The translations under genes and the position numbers were made by a program. Below, one piece after another: positions 44,297 through 54,457 of a stretch of DNA of 64,000 nt. The notes below the pieces were generated by a model. That model ran no database searches. It saw only the letters and a list, made by a program, of their open reading frames with translations, and was not told the DNA's origin. Origin of the DNA: Lineus longissimus (Eukaryota; Nemertea; Pilidiophora; Heteronemertea; Lineidae); NCBI RefSeq assembly GCF_910592395.1, contig NC_088316.1, positions 7,190,001-7,254,000 of the forward strand. The letters run 5' to 3'. Every line of letters starts with the position of its first letter. Within the stretch, counting starts at the first letter, position 1.

Positions 44297-44645
44297 AAGT
44301 GTGTGTGATGGTGTTCAAAGCCAAAAACAACATGGCTCCATCATATATCTCGGACATCCTGCCATGGTATGTCCCAGGGCGATCCCTGAGATCGGATAAC
44401 CAAGAGTTGTTGGTGACTCCCAGGTATCGCCTTGAGACTTTTGGTGGCAGAAGCTTTACAGTTTATGCCAGCAAATTATGGAACTCGCTGGACACTAACA
44501 CCCGCAACAGCTCCACCGTCAGCGAGTTCAAAAGAAGATTAAAAACCAAACTATTTGAACAGTGTTTTTGTTAAGCGCAGCTGAGCAATTTTTCTAATTG
44601 GATTTTGCGCTATATAAATGCTATTTGTATGTATGTATGTATGTG
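44297..44645 (+). mobile_element. 5'-truncated LINE, 3' end of reverse transcriptase ORF
   Basis: Codes VMVFKAKNNMAPSYISDILP, then RSLRSDN and FGGRSFTVYASKLWNSLD with FKRRLKTKLF. This is the conserved C-terminal region of CR1/Jockey-like RT proteins. It stops at TAA, followed by a short tail ending in (TATG)n, typical of LINE 3' ends. GTGATGG occurs on both flanks as a possible duplication. It lies opposite to and within the Helitron. Confidence 0.75.
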
Positions 44646-44763
44646 ATGGATAGTTTGAGGGATACTTGTACATGAAGATACTGTGTAATTATCAGCATGG
44701 GTATGACCATTTTTCAAAGGAGAGTTGTCAATGAATTTTTTAATAACCGGGACATTTTAGTGT

Positions 44764-45263
44764 TTAGAGGTGAATTGCCATACCTGTGTCTTCATGTGTC
44801 CAGAATTGATTGTACTTTATGCCATACTCCTTGAAGAGTTCTCCATGAGTTGCCAAGTAAGAGGCAGCTTTTCGCATTTTCTCTGGTCGAACACTTTGTG
44901 ACATGACAGCATGCTTGTATTTTAGATGTCTTTTTAAGTCAACTTTGATAGCTGCTTCAGGTTCTGGCATACGTGGTAGAGATTTTAAAGTTGATACTAC
45001 ATCAACTGGTACGTTAACAACATTTCCTGTGATTTTTTTTGGCCTCCTCTTGGTGCTGCATGAATTTTCATGAATACTTAACGTGGCGAAACAAGCCTCC
45101 ACTCAAGGGGGTGTAGGTCTAACTCTTCTGGGATTTTGGGGAATGATAACTTATTGAAAATTGCTGACAGTGGACAATGTCCTTTTTTCAAGTACTGTGA
45201 ACAGGTTTTGCAAATCCATTGTATTTCACTGTTGTTGGCCGGGGGGATACACTTTTTGGTCAT
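44764..45263 (-). pseudogene. Helitron DUF6570-like segment, frameshifted
   Basis: The first part has WICKTCSQYLKKGHCP, then FPKIPEELDLHPLEWRLVSPR before a stop. The second, in another frame, has GNVVNVPVDVVSTLKSLPRM and KVDLKRHLKYKHAVM. This matches the DUF6570 block of Helitron proteins (Cys-x2-Cys, PLE.RL.SPR, GNVVNVP). The stop and an A8 tract near 45035 mark the break. Confidence 0.7.
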
Positions 45264-45906
45264 TTCATTTTGTTAATGCGGGATATGTTGAACGCTGTGT
45301 CTATACCATAACTGGTCGCAGCAACAACAGATGAACACTGGTCCTAAGCGGTCAGTTGGCGGCGCCCCCATTTCCGCGTACCGGTAATTCTCTCTGCGCT
45401 ATGACGTCACTGCATATCATTACGAGCTCATTATCGCGTACATTTAGGCGTGAAAAATATGAAGTCGGAAATCGATCCTAAACTTGCCAAAATCTTTCTG
45501 AATGACATGTAAACGGAACATATTATTCTAGATGAAACATTAATTAGTAGTTTCATTACGAAAAAAGTGTAAGTCCTGAGGTTTGCTGTTTACGTTACTT
45601 TGAACAGCGGTCGTCGCCTGAAAATTTGCAATTTTTTCACGTAATTTTGTTGAATAAATGCACCTTACTCATCAAAAACATCGCGCGTGCTCAGAAGTAA
45701 TGACTGATATTTATTGTTATATGTATCTTTGACTGAATAACACGATAGTAAAAATGATTATTTCTGTCGCACGGCTGGAAAATACGTTTAAGTTGCCTCT
45801 GATTTTTGTCAGAAAATGTTGCAGCCGGATTTAGGTTCCGACCACACCCGAAGTTGAGCCGAAGAGGCCCGAACACTAGGATCGCCACCATCGCTACAAA
45901 ACCAAC

Positions 45907-46188
45907 ATGGCGTTTGGAAATTCAAATTTCGACTCTACTGTTATTTTTTCTGACAGTATATTAAAGTACATGTCCACTGAGACTCAGCAGCTGGATCAAG
46001 ATCGACATATCACTTTTAGCTACCCGGGCATAACATCTGAAGGCCTGTTCGATAAGATCCGATGCGTGACGCGCTCGTTTGACCTCGCCATTGTGCAAGT
46101 TGGGACAAATGATTGCTCCCAGGGGTTGGACTCGCGAAGGGCCAGGCTTCCCGAACTCACCACACGAGAGATTTACATACGAATCAAA
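45907..46188 (+). CDS. Possible first exon, SGNH-hydrolase-like
   Basis: ATG in an AACATGG context, 94 codons, ending at an AAA|GTACGT donor-like site in phase 0. The protein has IFSDSILKYM near the start and DLAIVQVGTNDCS further on, resembling blocks I and III (GDS and GTND) of SGNH hydrolases. The catalytic C-terminal DxxH would be in a later exon that I did not find. SGNH-like modules also occur in LINE ORF1 proteins, so this may be host gene or TE. Confidence 0.4.
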
Positions 46189-46538
46189 GTACGTAAAGAC
46201 AGTTAGTAGCCTATACAATTTAGCTGTGTAGTAGGGCCCAGATCTACACCACACTGTACATGTCATGCATCATGTCTATGATGATGTGCTTTCAAATGTC
46301 AGTTCAGTATGTCACTGTCGGTCTCAGCCCAGTCATGCCAACTCAAGTGTTGGAACGTTATTGATTACAGCAGCCTAAAAGGACAGGGACCAATGTCGAG
46401 GCCACCTTCAGACACTGCCGTAGAGGGCATACTGAGTATAAATAGTAGGGCACTTTGATTATTCGATTTGAAATGCATTACTGGTCAGCGCCCAAACAAA
46501 CTTCTTCAGAATTGTCCATTGTATTGTAAGCACACATT

Positions 46539-46904
46539 TCACACATCATACAGATTTTCCATCATGCTGATGCTGCAACTACACAAGAAGTAAATTAAGC
46601 ATGTTATGATGACAGTCACAGCACAAAGAGTTATCAGGACAGCCAAGAAAACTATCAGCAGAACACTACTGAAGATAGTCTTGTCTTTGAAGTCCAAACC
46701 GTCGTAGACATTGTGCAATATTCCTTTTTGATGAGGTGATGTTCTAGAATACTGATTAGGCCTACATGTATATGAAGACTTCTCCAATAGCCCATCCTGC
46801 CGTCCCATCCCTCCTTTCATGAGACCACCATTGCCCAGATTTAATGACAAAATGATGCAAAGAAGAAGCTTAACATTAAAGATAACTAATCCTCTCTTCT
46901 GCAT
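46539..46904 (-). CDS. Small putative membrane protein
   Basis: About 121 residues from the Met at 46904. The N-terminus MQKRGLVIFNVKLLLCIILS looks like a signal peptide. Near the C-terminus TIFSSVLLIVFLAVLITLCA and following residues form a long hydrophobic segment, then a Cys-rich end. No family is recognised. A chance open frame in AT-rich DNA cannot be excluded. Confidence 0.3.
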   Translation of the reverse strand: MQKRGLVIFNVKLLLCIILSLNLGNGGLMKGGMGRQDGLLEKSSYTCRPNQYSRTSPHQKGILHNVYDGLDFKDKTIFSSVLLIVFLAVLITLCAVTVIITCLIYFLCSCSISMMENLYDV

Positions 46905-48009
46905 CTTGAAACTCTTTAACAGTGAAACACTAACATTGAACATTGAAACAAGAACACTAATAACAAACAGACAGTCAATTGTTGAAGGGTGTAAAACACA
47001 ATGCCAAATTCAAATTCTTGGAAGTGGTGCTGTTGAACTTTTCAAGTGGAAGGAATCAAACTTATTTTCATTCGTGACGTTATTTGCTAATGATTGTTTG
47101 CACCATTTAACAGCTTGACATGTTCATCAAACCCGATTGACTGGAGAAGTGAAAGTATTAGCTGAAAGATAAAGCAGATTTTTCGTGAATGACAACAGCA
47201 TGGATGTACATTTACAACAGACTAATTGACAAACCTCAAGTTAAACCAATCACAATCTTGCAGGAAGATGTCCTGTAACAGGTATTTAAGTTTACACCTT
47301 CAACACTGGCATTGGTCATGCTGCTCAAATTACATACTTTATCAGCTTTTTGGTATTATCTTTTACTGATACAGCAACTCTACAAATGAGATGATGGTAA
47401 GTTCTGTGCGCGATGTCTGGCACAAAATAACTCTTGTGGGGTTCTGATGAGGCTATTCCCTTTATAAGCATCATTGATGGCTTGGAAGCCCGTTCAGACC
47501 CAGGCCAGGGTCAGGGAAAATAAACTATCAATCCAAAGATCGTCCAAAAATACCAGACAATGCCTTCTGTTGAGCCATGTCACGTACTAGTAGGCCCTGT
47601 GTTTTGGACCGTGAAGATCCACATTGTAATGTGTATATGATTTCTTTTCCTGAACTATGGCAGCCTTTTACAGGCAAATCTGGCAAAAAAGTGCCTAAAC
47701 ATAGGCAACTAAAATTACCAAACAAACAAGAGATATATCATTATGAGAAAGTTTATTTTCACAGAGGATATACAGAGAAATTTCTGAATTAAGAATCAGT
47801 CAGATTGCCCAACAATGTAGTAGTAACATCTCAGTCACCTGGATCTGTTCGGAAGTGAAGCATGACTGTTTGAGCACATCCACACAAATCGATAGTATTC
47901 CTGGTCAATATCAATGACGATATGGTGGAACACATGACATACCTCCAGTCTCATAACATAACATAACACTCACTCAGTCACTGTCACTCTGACATGTCTG
48001 ATGACTATT

Positions 48010-48947
48010 CTACCAGTGGCCAACTGACTGTAAGCTAACTTTTTTATGAAAGTTTTTTATATGATCCAGTGTTGATTTTTTTTTCAATTTGCGTTTCTTT
48101 TTTTGTGCTTGATTCTCAGCTTTCTTGAATGTAACTTGCCTCTTTTTTGACTGCTTTCTTTTTGTGTCCTTTCGCTGTTCAGTCTGACGGTACTGTTTTT
48201 TCTCTCTTTTCAGCTGTCTTCTTCCTTTGTCTTGTCGTTGTTCACTGTTGTGGAATGTAACGTCTTTTCTTTTCAGCTGTCTTCTTCCAGTGTCTCGTCG
48301 TTGTTCACTGTTACGGTATTCTTCCTTCTCTCTCTTCAACTTTTTGGTTTGAGATTCTCTCTGTGTTTCTACTTTCTTGAATGCAACGTCTTTTTTTTCA
48401 GCTGTCTTCTTCCTGTGTCTTGTCGTTGTTCACTGTTACAGAATGTAACGTCTGTTCTTTTCAGCTGTCTTCTTCCCATGTCTTGTCGTCGTTCACTGTT
48501 ACGGTATTCTTCCTCTTTTCTCTTTATGCGTTTTGTTTGAGTTTCCCTACATATTTCTGCTTCCCTAAATGCATCGTGAGTTCTCCTTAATTGCCTTCTT
48601 CTTGTATCTTGTTCTTGTTCAGTCTTACGGTACTCTTTTTGTTTTCTCTTGATTCGTCTTGCTTCAGTTTCTCTTGCACGTCTGTCTGTTCTTTGAGATA
48701 AGGATGTTTGCAGTGCTTGCCTTTGTTGCATGGCTCTGTTCTCTTGTGGCTTTTTGATTTGTACGTTTGTAGGTACTTTAGCCGTGTTGAAGCCTGTGTG
48801 AGTTTTTGCAGATTGAGTGATAGTATGGTTCTCGACCCGTTGTTGCTGGTTGCTGCATATCCTGTTGAGTCGTTCCTGTGTGTTGAAATAAACTTTCATA
48901 TTGTATCTTGTTCTTGATTCATCGGTAGATGAAGGGTAGACCTGCAA
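48010..48947 (-). pseudogene. Helitron basic N-terminal repeat region
   Basis: Two adjoining open stretches rich in Arg, Lys, Glu and Gln with repeats such as YRNSEQRRDTGRRQLKR about every 22 residues, predicted to form helices or coiled coils. Similar basic repeats are known at the N-termini of animal Helitron proteins. A frame break lies near 48340-48370. The DNA is correspondingly repetitive. Confidence 0.65.
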
Positions 48948-49868
48948 TTGGATAGAGTAAATGATTCACATCAGACCATGTTGTGGCATGCATTTTGAGT
49001 CTGTGCAAATCAGAAGACAATAATTATAAGCACAATACAGTATAGATGTAAACAATATCTTTAAAGATGTGACATATTATTTCGTTGATACTTGCAATTA
49101 ACTAAAGTACATAGCGATGCTTACTACTGGTTTACTTTCGACCATGACTTATTTCGAAAATGAGTTTCAGAAGTGATCATCACAAGTGACGCATGCGCAG
49201 CGAAACCATTGCTCGATCATTCGGTGTTAGACGCTTGGCCAGAACGGATCGGTAAGTCGAGGAGCTCTGTCAATTCTCCAATTTCTCGATTTGAAAGCCG
49301 AGAATGGCTGCCGAGTATGGCAAAAGAAAAGCCCGGGGGGCAAAGCCGAGTATGGCGAAAGAAAAGCCCAGGGGGCAAAGCCGAGTATGGCGAAAGAAAA
49401 GCCCGGGGGGCAAAGCCGAGTATGGCGAAAGAACAGCCCTGGGGGCAAAGCCGAGTATGGCAAAAGGAAAGCCCGGAGGCTTATGTAGGCATGCAGGACG
49501 CCATCTTGGAATGTGTCGAGTCGAGGGCGGCCTTACATACAATGGCATAAACATGATGAATGGCGAACTGGTAGTAAATATGCGCCTTTGTTAAAGTGTA
49601 CATATGGGGAGTACTAGTTTCGTGTAATGTGGGTTTGGCTGTGAAATAGTTTGTATAGCCTAGGAAGGGTATAAGTTATTTGAATATCGTGTGTATTGGG
49701 GTGTTTTCATCATGTTCATGGAAATGAATTTGCTCTGTAGGCCCTACATGTGCATATTGATTGGCAGTGGTCTTCACTAATGATCTTAGGCATACTAAGG
49801 GTTCGTTGGTGCATTGGTGGCTTTGTAAATTGTAACTTATAATAACTTATATCCTTTTACAATTTCAG
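48948..49868. other. Spacer between Helitron and YR retrotransposon
   Basis: Contains a roughly 36-bp minisatellite at 49300-49475 and otherwise no supported gene. The 5' terminal repeat of the retrotransposon should be in here but could not be delimited. Confidence 0.45.
49300..49475 (+). repeat. Minisatellite, about 36-bp unit, 5 copies
   Basis: The unit is GCAAAGCCGAGTATGGCGAA plus AGAAAAGCCCGGGGG. Frames on both strands are open only because of the repeat. Confidence 0.9.
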
Positions 49869-49871
49869 GCA

Positions 49872-50974
49872 ATGGTTCTCCCAACTGTACTGAAAAGGAG
49901 GCACAGCCTGAGAGGGGTGAACCTCCTGCCTTTGGTAAAGAGGCTCAGGGATGTAGACGTAGAGCAGGTGAAGCAGTTCGCAAGACCGGATCTGGACACT
50001 GTGACCGAGGAGTCTACGGAGATGGAGATGGAGCAGTTTGTAAGTGGGCTCATAGACTCCCCACCCCAGGATATATTTGAACTGGCGGAGAAGGAACCGA
50101 ACACGTCCAATTGGAGATTGCTCGTGCACCTGGCAATAGTTTATGCTAATGAGAAGGGACAGCCGAGAGGTCAGCAGTTAGTGGTAAGTTTTCTCTTGAG
50201 AATTTTTGGTAGACTCGGTTTTTTCTCGTGTCTAGTATAAGTAATGTTACTTAAAGTATCGCGGTGGGGCCAGTTGGTTATGTGTATCACATGAGTTATT
50301 TTGTTTACAGGAGCCATCAACGAGCGATGCACCCCCGGTAAAGAAAAGTAGGTCGGAAGAGGGAGCGGCGGCACCAGTTAGGCCTGCTCCACCAGATAAG
50401 CTCAAGCACGATGACGTGGAGGTGATGAAGCAAAAGGTCAGGTCACTAGCAACACAGGTTGAACCTAATGAATTGTTGATGTTGCTGCTTCTGCAGGAGC
50501 TTTAAACTTTAGCGTTATTGAAAGGTGTGAAAGAGGCTCCTATGTATCAAGAAGTGTCGCGCCAGGCCCGTTACAACCAGGGGAAGATAGATCTGCCAAA
50601 ATTTGTCTTAAGCGTTCTTGGTGGTGACCAGGATGTTGTGGGAAAGGCGTTGTCGAAGTCCCTTAAGTCATATAAGCCTAAGAAGCCTGTAGTTGAAGAT
50701 GATGACTCCGATTCTAGTCCTCCGCCAAGAAAGAGACGTGCATCACCCTTGGAAAGTGTGTACCCCCCCGCAGAGGGCGTTTCAACCATATCCTTATCAG
50801 CCATACAGTGGGTATGGCCGGGGTTATAGTCGAGGGTATTCAAGGCCTTATTATAGAGGACGTGGTAGGGGTAGGGGGGCGTCCCAGTCTGGTCAGGGAT
50901 GTTATTTTTGTAACTCACCCTCCCATTACATTGTTGATTGTGACAAAATGAAGCAGGCAAAGGGCAAGGAATAG
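49872..50974 (+). pseudogene. Gag-like protein with zinc knuckle, disrupted
   Basis: Exon 49872-50183 (104 codons, phase 0), a candidate intron 50184-50310 (GTAAGT to TTTACAG), then coding from 50311. An in-frame TAA lies at 50503-50505. The reading frame changes around the C7 tract at about 50763. After it comes an Arg-Gly-Tyr-rich region (GRGYSRGYSRPYYRGRGRG) and a CCHC knuckle CYFCNSPSHYIVDC. Gag would package the RNA. The stop and shift imply a non-functional product, unless the intron boundaries differ. Confidence 0.6.
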
Positions 50975-51035
50975 GGTTAAAGTAAATGTTTGATGAATAA
51001 GTGATAAGCTTTGTTTGGTAAAACTCAAGTTATAA

Positions 51036-53180
51036 TTGGCAGCCATGAGCATATCTGTTTTTGGACAATCCGAACCCGGGGATACTAAGTCCCTAGTGAG
51101 ATTCTATCTTGCGTGGGTTGGGATTGAAGGTTCTTTCCAAATACTGTATTCCGGATTTGCTCTGTTTCAGGGAAGGAGCATTTGTGGTTTCGATATCCCT
51201 CACTGGGAGTTCAAGTGTCCATTTGACCCGGTGACGGCAATGTCGAGTGTAAATCAGGGAGTGCACTGGACTACATTGAATTCGGGAAAGAGCCTTCAAT
51301 CTCCAACCCCTGCGATACCGTTTGAGCAGGTGTTAGAGGGTAATGTGCCATTAGATGTTAAATCCTTGCCATTACGTGATCCTGATAGGTTTGTCGCGGG
51401 TGAAATCCATTCTAGTACATGCATTGGTTTTGAGTCATTTATTGCAGGAAAGCTTGAAGAAGGTATAAGAAATGGTGCCATAAGTTTGCTAGGCAATGTA
51501 GGGGAGTGTGCGATGCCCCGTGTTATAATGCCATTGACGGTTGAGCCAACGAAGCCACGACTCTGTCATGATGAAAGGTTCTTAAATTTATGGACTAAAC
51601 ACACCCCCTTCAGAATGGAAACATTGAGAGACATACATAGGATCGTGGGTAAGGGAGCTAAGATCGTAGCACTTGATGAAAAATCTGGTTACAACCATGT
51701 GAAATTGTCTAATGAGTGTAGGGCCTATTTTGGCATCCAATTTGGCGGTTACGTAATGCAATACAACACCCTCCCTTTTGGATGGCGGGCATCTCCCTAT
51801 GTATATCAAACGATTGGAATGGTGCCAACAGTGTATCTACGGAAGAAGGGCATTTGTACTACGCAGTATATTGATGATAGATTTGGCGTTGAGAATATTA
51901 ACCAAATCACTGGCCAGATTGTGTGTGGTATTGTGGTAACTGGCTATGCTTTACTGGAGCTTCTAACAAGATTAGGCTATTTCTTTGCGCTGCATAAGAG
52001 TAACCTTGATGGCATCACATCCCTCAAACACCTAGGTTTTATTGTGGACTCTGATAGGCTCGCGTATATTTTACCGGTAGATAAGAAGCAAACGTTTAAA
52101 TGTTTGAGAACATCTATCCTTCAGTTACGTGAAATCGATTTGAAAACCCTCCAACGATTTCTAGGCAAGTGTATTTCGATGGCGCTAGCGGTACCAGGGG
52201 CGCAATTGTATACGAGGGAAGTGGCGAAGGCGATTTCTCTCTGTATCAATAATAGTGGGAAGGTGGAGATGTATCCGAAGCTGTTTGCCGAGATTCAACA
52301 CTGGGAATTCTTGGACGAATGGGATGGGCACATGTCTTGGAGGAGTGAGTGTCATAAACAGCTAATCCTTGCTACCGATGCCTCTTTGTACAAGTATGGT
52401 GCGGTGGTCTTGTCAGGTGAACACACTGGTAGACAATTCTCCGATTTTTGGGATAAAAATGATGACAGATCGATAAATCAAAAGGAGACCGATGCCCTTT
52501 TGCGTGTTTTGGAGTCAATGGCGCCCCAAATCAGGGATACTAGGGTTGATATACTGACTGATAGTAAGGTTCTAGTGGATGTTTGGGGGAACCAGGGGGG
52601 TAAAAGTAGCGCATTGAATGATCTCATCAAGTCAATCTTCACTGTGGTGTTTTCATTAAATGTTGAACTCAACTTGTTTCATATTCCATCATCTCGAAAT
52701 CCAGCGGATGCTCCATCGCGGTCGTTGAATATGTCTGATGTAATGTTGTCAAGGAGCTCTTGGTCCAGTGTTGAGAAGCAATTTGGCCCACATACAGTAG
52801 ATTTGATGGCTCTTGATAGCAATACTATGATGAGTAGGCACTTCACTCCAGCTCCTAGTCCAAAAACGTCTGGTATCAATGTGTTTGCACAGGATATCAC
52901 TAAGGAAGGGAACCCTTATGTTTTTCCCCCATCTTCAATGATTTTACCGGTTCTCACTTTTCTAGTTCAGAGTAAAGTGAAGTGTTGCACTATGGTAGTA
53001 CCAAAGATAGAATCGTCTTCGATATGGCAGCCAACCTTGTCAATGTATTCAAAACATTCTCTCTGCTTAGGGTCACGTGGTCAACAAGATGTTGTTATGC
53101 TTCCATCAAAGAGGGGTTTTGTCCCTGATAGAGTAGGGCTTAGCCAACCGTTAGTTGCCCATAGGTTATGGTTTGTGTAA
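51036..53180 (+). CDS. Reverse transcriptase-RNase H of DIRS-type element
   Basis: 714 residues without a stop. The RT palm has LDEKSGYNHVKL (about 213-224), MQYNTLPFGWRASPYVYQ and the catalytic YIDD at 278-281. RNase H follows with Asp448 (ATDASLYKYGA), Glu484 (NQKETDALL), Asp509 (ILTDSKVLVD) and Asp558 (NPADAPSR). The C-terminal VDLMALDSN...VFPPSSMILPV block is typical of this group. The start ATG at 51036 gives the first open Met; a Gag-RT link is not visible. It copies the element's RNA to DNA. Confidence 0.85.
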   Translation: MAAMSISVFGQSEPGDTKSLVRFYLAWVGIEGSFQILYSGFALFQGRSICGFDIPHWEFKCPFDPVTAMSSVNQGVHWTTLNSGKSLQSPTPAIPFEQVLEGNVPLDVKSLPLRDPDRFVAGEIHSSTCIGFESFIAGKLEEGIRNGAISLLGNVGECAMPRVIMPLTVEPTKPRLCHDERFLNLWTKHTPFRMETLRDIHRIVGKGAKIVALDEKSGYNHVKLSNECRAYFGIQFGGYVMQYNTLPFGWRASPYVYQTIGMVPTVYLRKKGICTTQYIDDRFGVENINQITGQIVCGIVVTGYALLELLTRLGYFFALHKSNLDGITSLKHLGFIVDSDRLAYILPVDKKQTFKCLRTSILQLREIDLKTLQRFLGKCISMALAVPGAQLYTREVAKAISLCINNSGKVEMYPKLFAEIQHWEFLDEWDGHMSWRSECHKQLILATDASLYKYGAVVLSGEHTGRQFSDFWDKNDDRSINQKETDALLRVLESMAPQIRDTRVDILTDSKVLVDVWGNQGGKSSALNDLIKSIFTVVFSLNVELNLFHIPSSRNPADAPSRSLNMSDVMLSRSSWSSVEKQFGPHTVDLMALDSNTMMSRHFTPAPSPKTSGINVFAQDITKEGNPYVFPPSSMILPVLTFLVQSKVKCCTMVVPKIESSSIWQPTLSMYSKHSLCLGSRGQQDVVMLPSKRGFVPDRVGLSQPLVAHRLWFV

Positions 53181-54283
53181 TGTTACAACAGGAATTTTTG
53201 TATTTCCAGCAGACTAAGAATCAACGTGATCCCAGGATGAACATGGATGCTATCGAATCAAGAATATCATATCTCGACAGCGTGTGGAGTAATTCGAATA
53301 AGAAAAAGCGACAAGATAGCGTTCACAATAGTTTGCAGTCGTTTCTGTCTCAATTGACCCACCAACCGTCCATATCATCATGTGATCCTGGAGATCTTCG
53401 TAGATTCTTGGTCTGGAAGGATTCTTTTGGAAAGACTAAAGTACATCACATTACTTGCCCGTATTTAGGAGATAAGTTGAGAATAGATTGTTCGTGCCCA
53501 ATGCGTTTGGCTGCGGCTACAGTGAGTGGTTTAGTTCAGAAATTGGTAGATATTTTTGAGCAGGCAGGGAGGGGGTGCATATGGGATATTAAGCGGAATA
53601 GTGGGAACCCAGCATGTGCTCTCTCAATAAAGAATTATTGTAAGCAGATAGCTTTGGAGCAGGCTAAATCTCACGTGCTTCCTAAACAGGCTAAACCAGT
53701 GTTTATCGGTAAACTCCGCAGTATCTTTAACTACATTGATAATCAACTCACTAGGCCTGATTTATTTCCTAGACAGAGGTTTGTTCTCATGCGGGACCAG
53801 GCCTTCCTTAAAATCCAGTTTTTTGCGGGTGATCGGGCATCCGATCTGTCCATTGTACCTGCACAGGAGGCTAAGCGTTTGGAAGACGATTCAGGCATGA
53901 GTTTTTGTCATACCATTACTAAAACCATAAGGGGTGTAAAAGGCAATGCAAACCGATTTGTGATAAAACGTTGTGATGATCTAGATATTTGCCCAATTTT
54001 CGGTTTAGAACGATATGTCAAATGGTGTTCACAGTGGGGGGTGAATCTTTCTTGCGGATACCTCTTCAGAATTGTGGATGAATCTGGGAGAGTGTTAGAT
54101 AACAATGTCACTTATCAAACAATGTATCTTCGTATTAAGGAATACTTAGTAACTCTTGGAATATATGAGGGTGAAACACCTCACAGCCTGCGCGCTGGTT
54201 GTTCAATTCTCCTGGGTATGACAGAGGCTGTTCAATCGGAAGAACAGATGATGGCACATAGAATATATGTATTGTGGTGGTAG
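53168..54283 (+). CDS. Tyrosine recombinase, C-terminus lost
   Basis: 371 residues. Its start overlaps the RT stop by 13 nt in another frame, so it may be translated by reinitiation. Catalytic residues visible: Arg223 (FAGDRASDLS), His339 and Arg342 (TPHSLRAG), and His364 (MMAH). Immediately after MMAH the sequence becomes RIYVLWW and stops, where the family continues to a nucleophilic Tyr about ten residues on. The change coincides with the left arm of the hairpin at 54258-54389. The product therefore lacks its nucleophile. Confidence 0.75.
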   Translation: MVCVMLQQEFLYFQQTKNQRDPRMNMDAIESRISYLDSVWSNSNKKKRQDSVHNSLQSFLSQLTHQPSISSCDPGDLRRFLVWKDSFGKTKVHHITCPYLGDKLRIDCSCPMRLAAATVSGLVQKLVDIFEQAGRGCIWDIKRNSGNPACALSIKNYCKQIALEQAKSHVLPKQAKPVFIGKLRSIFNYIDNQLTRPDLFPRQRFVLMRDQAFLKIQFFAGDRASDLSIVPAQEAKRLEDDSGMSFCHTITKTIRGVKGNANRFVIKRCDDLDICPIFGLERYVKWCSQWGVNLSCGYLFRIVDESGRVLDNNVTYQTMYLRIKEYLVTLGIYEGETPHSLRAGCSILLGMTEAVQSEEQMMAHRIYVLWW

Positions 54284-54389
54284 GAATCTAGGTAATTCTA
54301 AGCTATTTTAACAAAAGCCCTTACAGGCCTTTTTGTCTCAAAATAGCTTAGAAACCCCTAAGAACCAGACACCACAATACATATATTCT
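54258..54389. repeat. 132-bp two-stem hairpin ending the YR gene
   Basis: The outer arms AGAATATATGTATTGTGGTG and CACCACAATACATATATTCT are perfect 20-bp inverses. The inner arms TCTAAGCTATTTT and AAAATAGCTTAGA are perfect 13-bp inverses around an AAAAGCCC/GGCCTTTT core. It could be an inserted palindromic MITE or a recombined end of the retroelement. Confidence 0.85.
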
Positions 54390-54407
54390 ATCATTCATTA
54401 GATTCCC

Positions 54408-54457
54408 AGTGAAGCGTTGCAATGAAATGGTCAGTGAAGCGTTGCAGTGAAATGGTA
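54408..54457 (+). repeat. 25-bp direct repeat, two copies
   Basis: AGTGAAGCGTTGCAATGAAA and AGTGAAGCGTTGCAGTGAAA are adjacent copies with one difference. It is too short to assign. Confidence 0.7.

Larger units (their letters stand above)
45264..48009. other. Interruption in the Helitron, mixed content
   Basis: No Helitron coding is visible here. It holds an SGNH-like open exon at 45907-46188 (+) and a small membrane-protein-like frame at 46539-46904 (-). It may be a Helitron intron, a later insertion or captured host DNA. Confidence 0.4.
38639..48947 (-). mobile_element. Decayed Helitron (Helentron-like), Rep-helicase-endonuclease
   Basis: Minus-strand order 5' to 3': basic repeats (48010-48947), DUF6570-like region (44764-45263), pre-Rep block (43300-43623), Helitron-like N domain (42983-43309), HUH Rep (41433-42814), PIF1-type helicase (39391-40980) and AP-like endonuclease (38639-39394). 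Helitrons move by rolling-circle replication using Rep and helicase; versions with an attached endonuclease are known from fish and echinoderms. Several in-frame stops and frameshifts mean it is dead. Ends were not found; I see no convincing terminal hairpin with CTRR. Confidence 0.8.
49872..54283 (+). mobile_element. DIRS/Ngaro-type tyrosine-recombinase retrotransposon
   Basis: Plus-strand order: Gag (49872-50974), RT-RNase H (51036-53180) and tyrosine recombinase (53168-54283). This order and the YR in place of an integrase define the DIRS order of retroelements, which integrate by recombination without target duplications. The RT and YR frames are open; Gag is damaged and the YR C-terminus is replaced by a hairpin. 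Terminal repeats were not resolved. Confidence 0.85.

Noticed and set aside
49173-49594. Overlapping open frames on both strands with repeated AKPSMAKEKPGGQ-like peptide
   Set aside because: Explained by the roughly 36-bp minisatellite.
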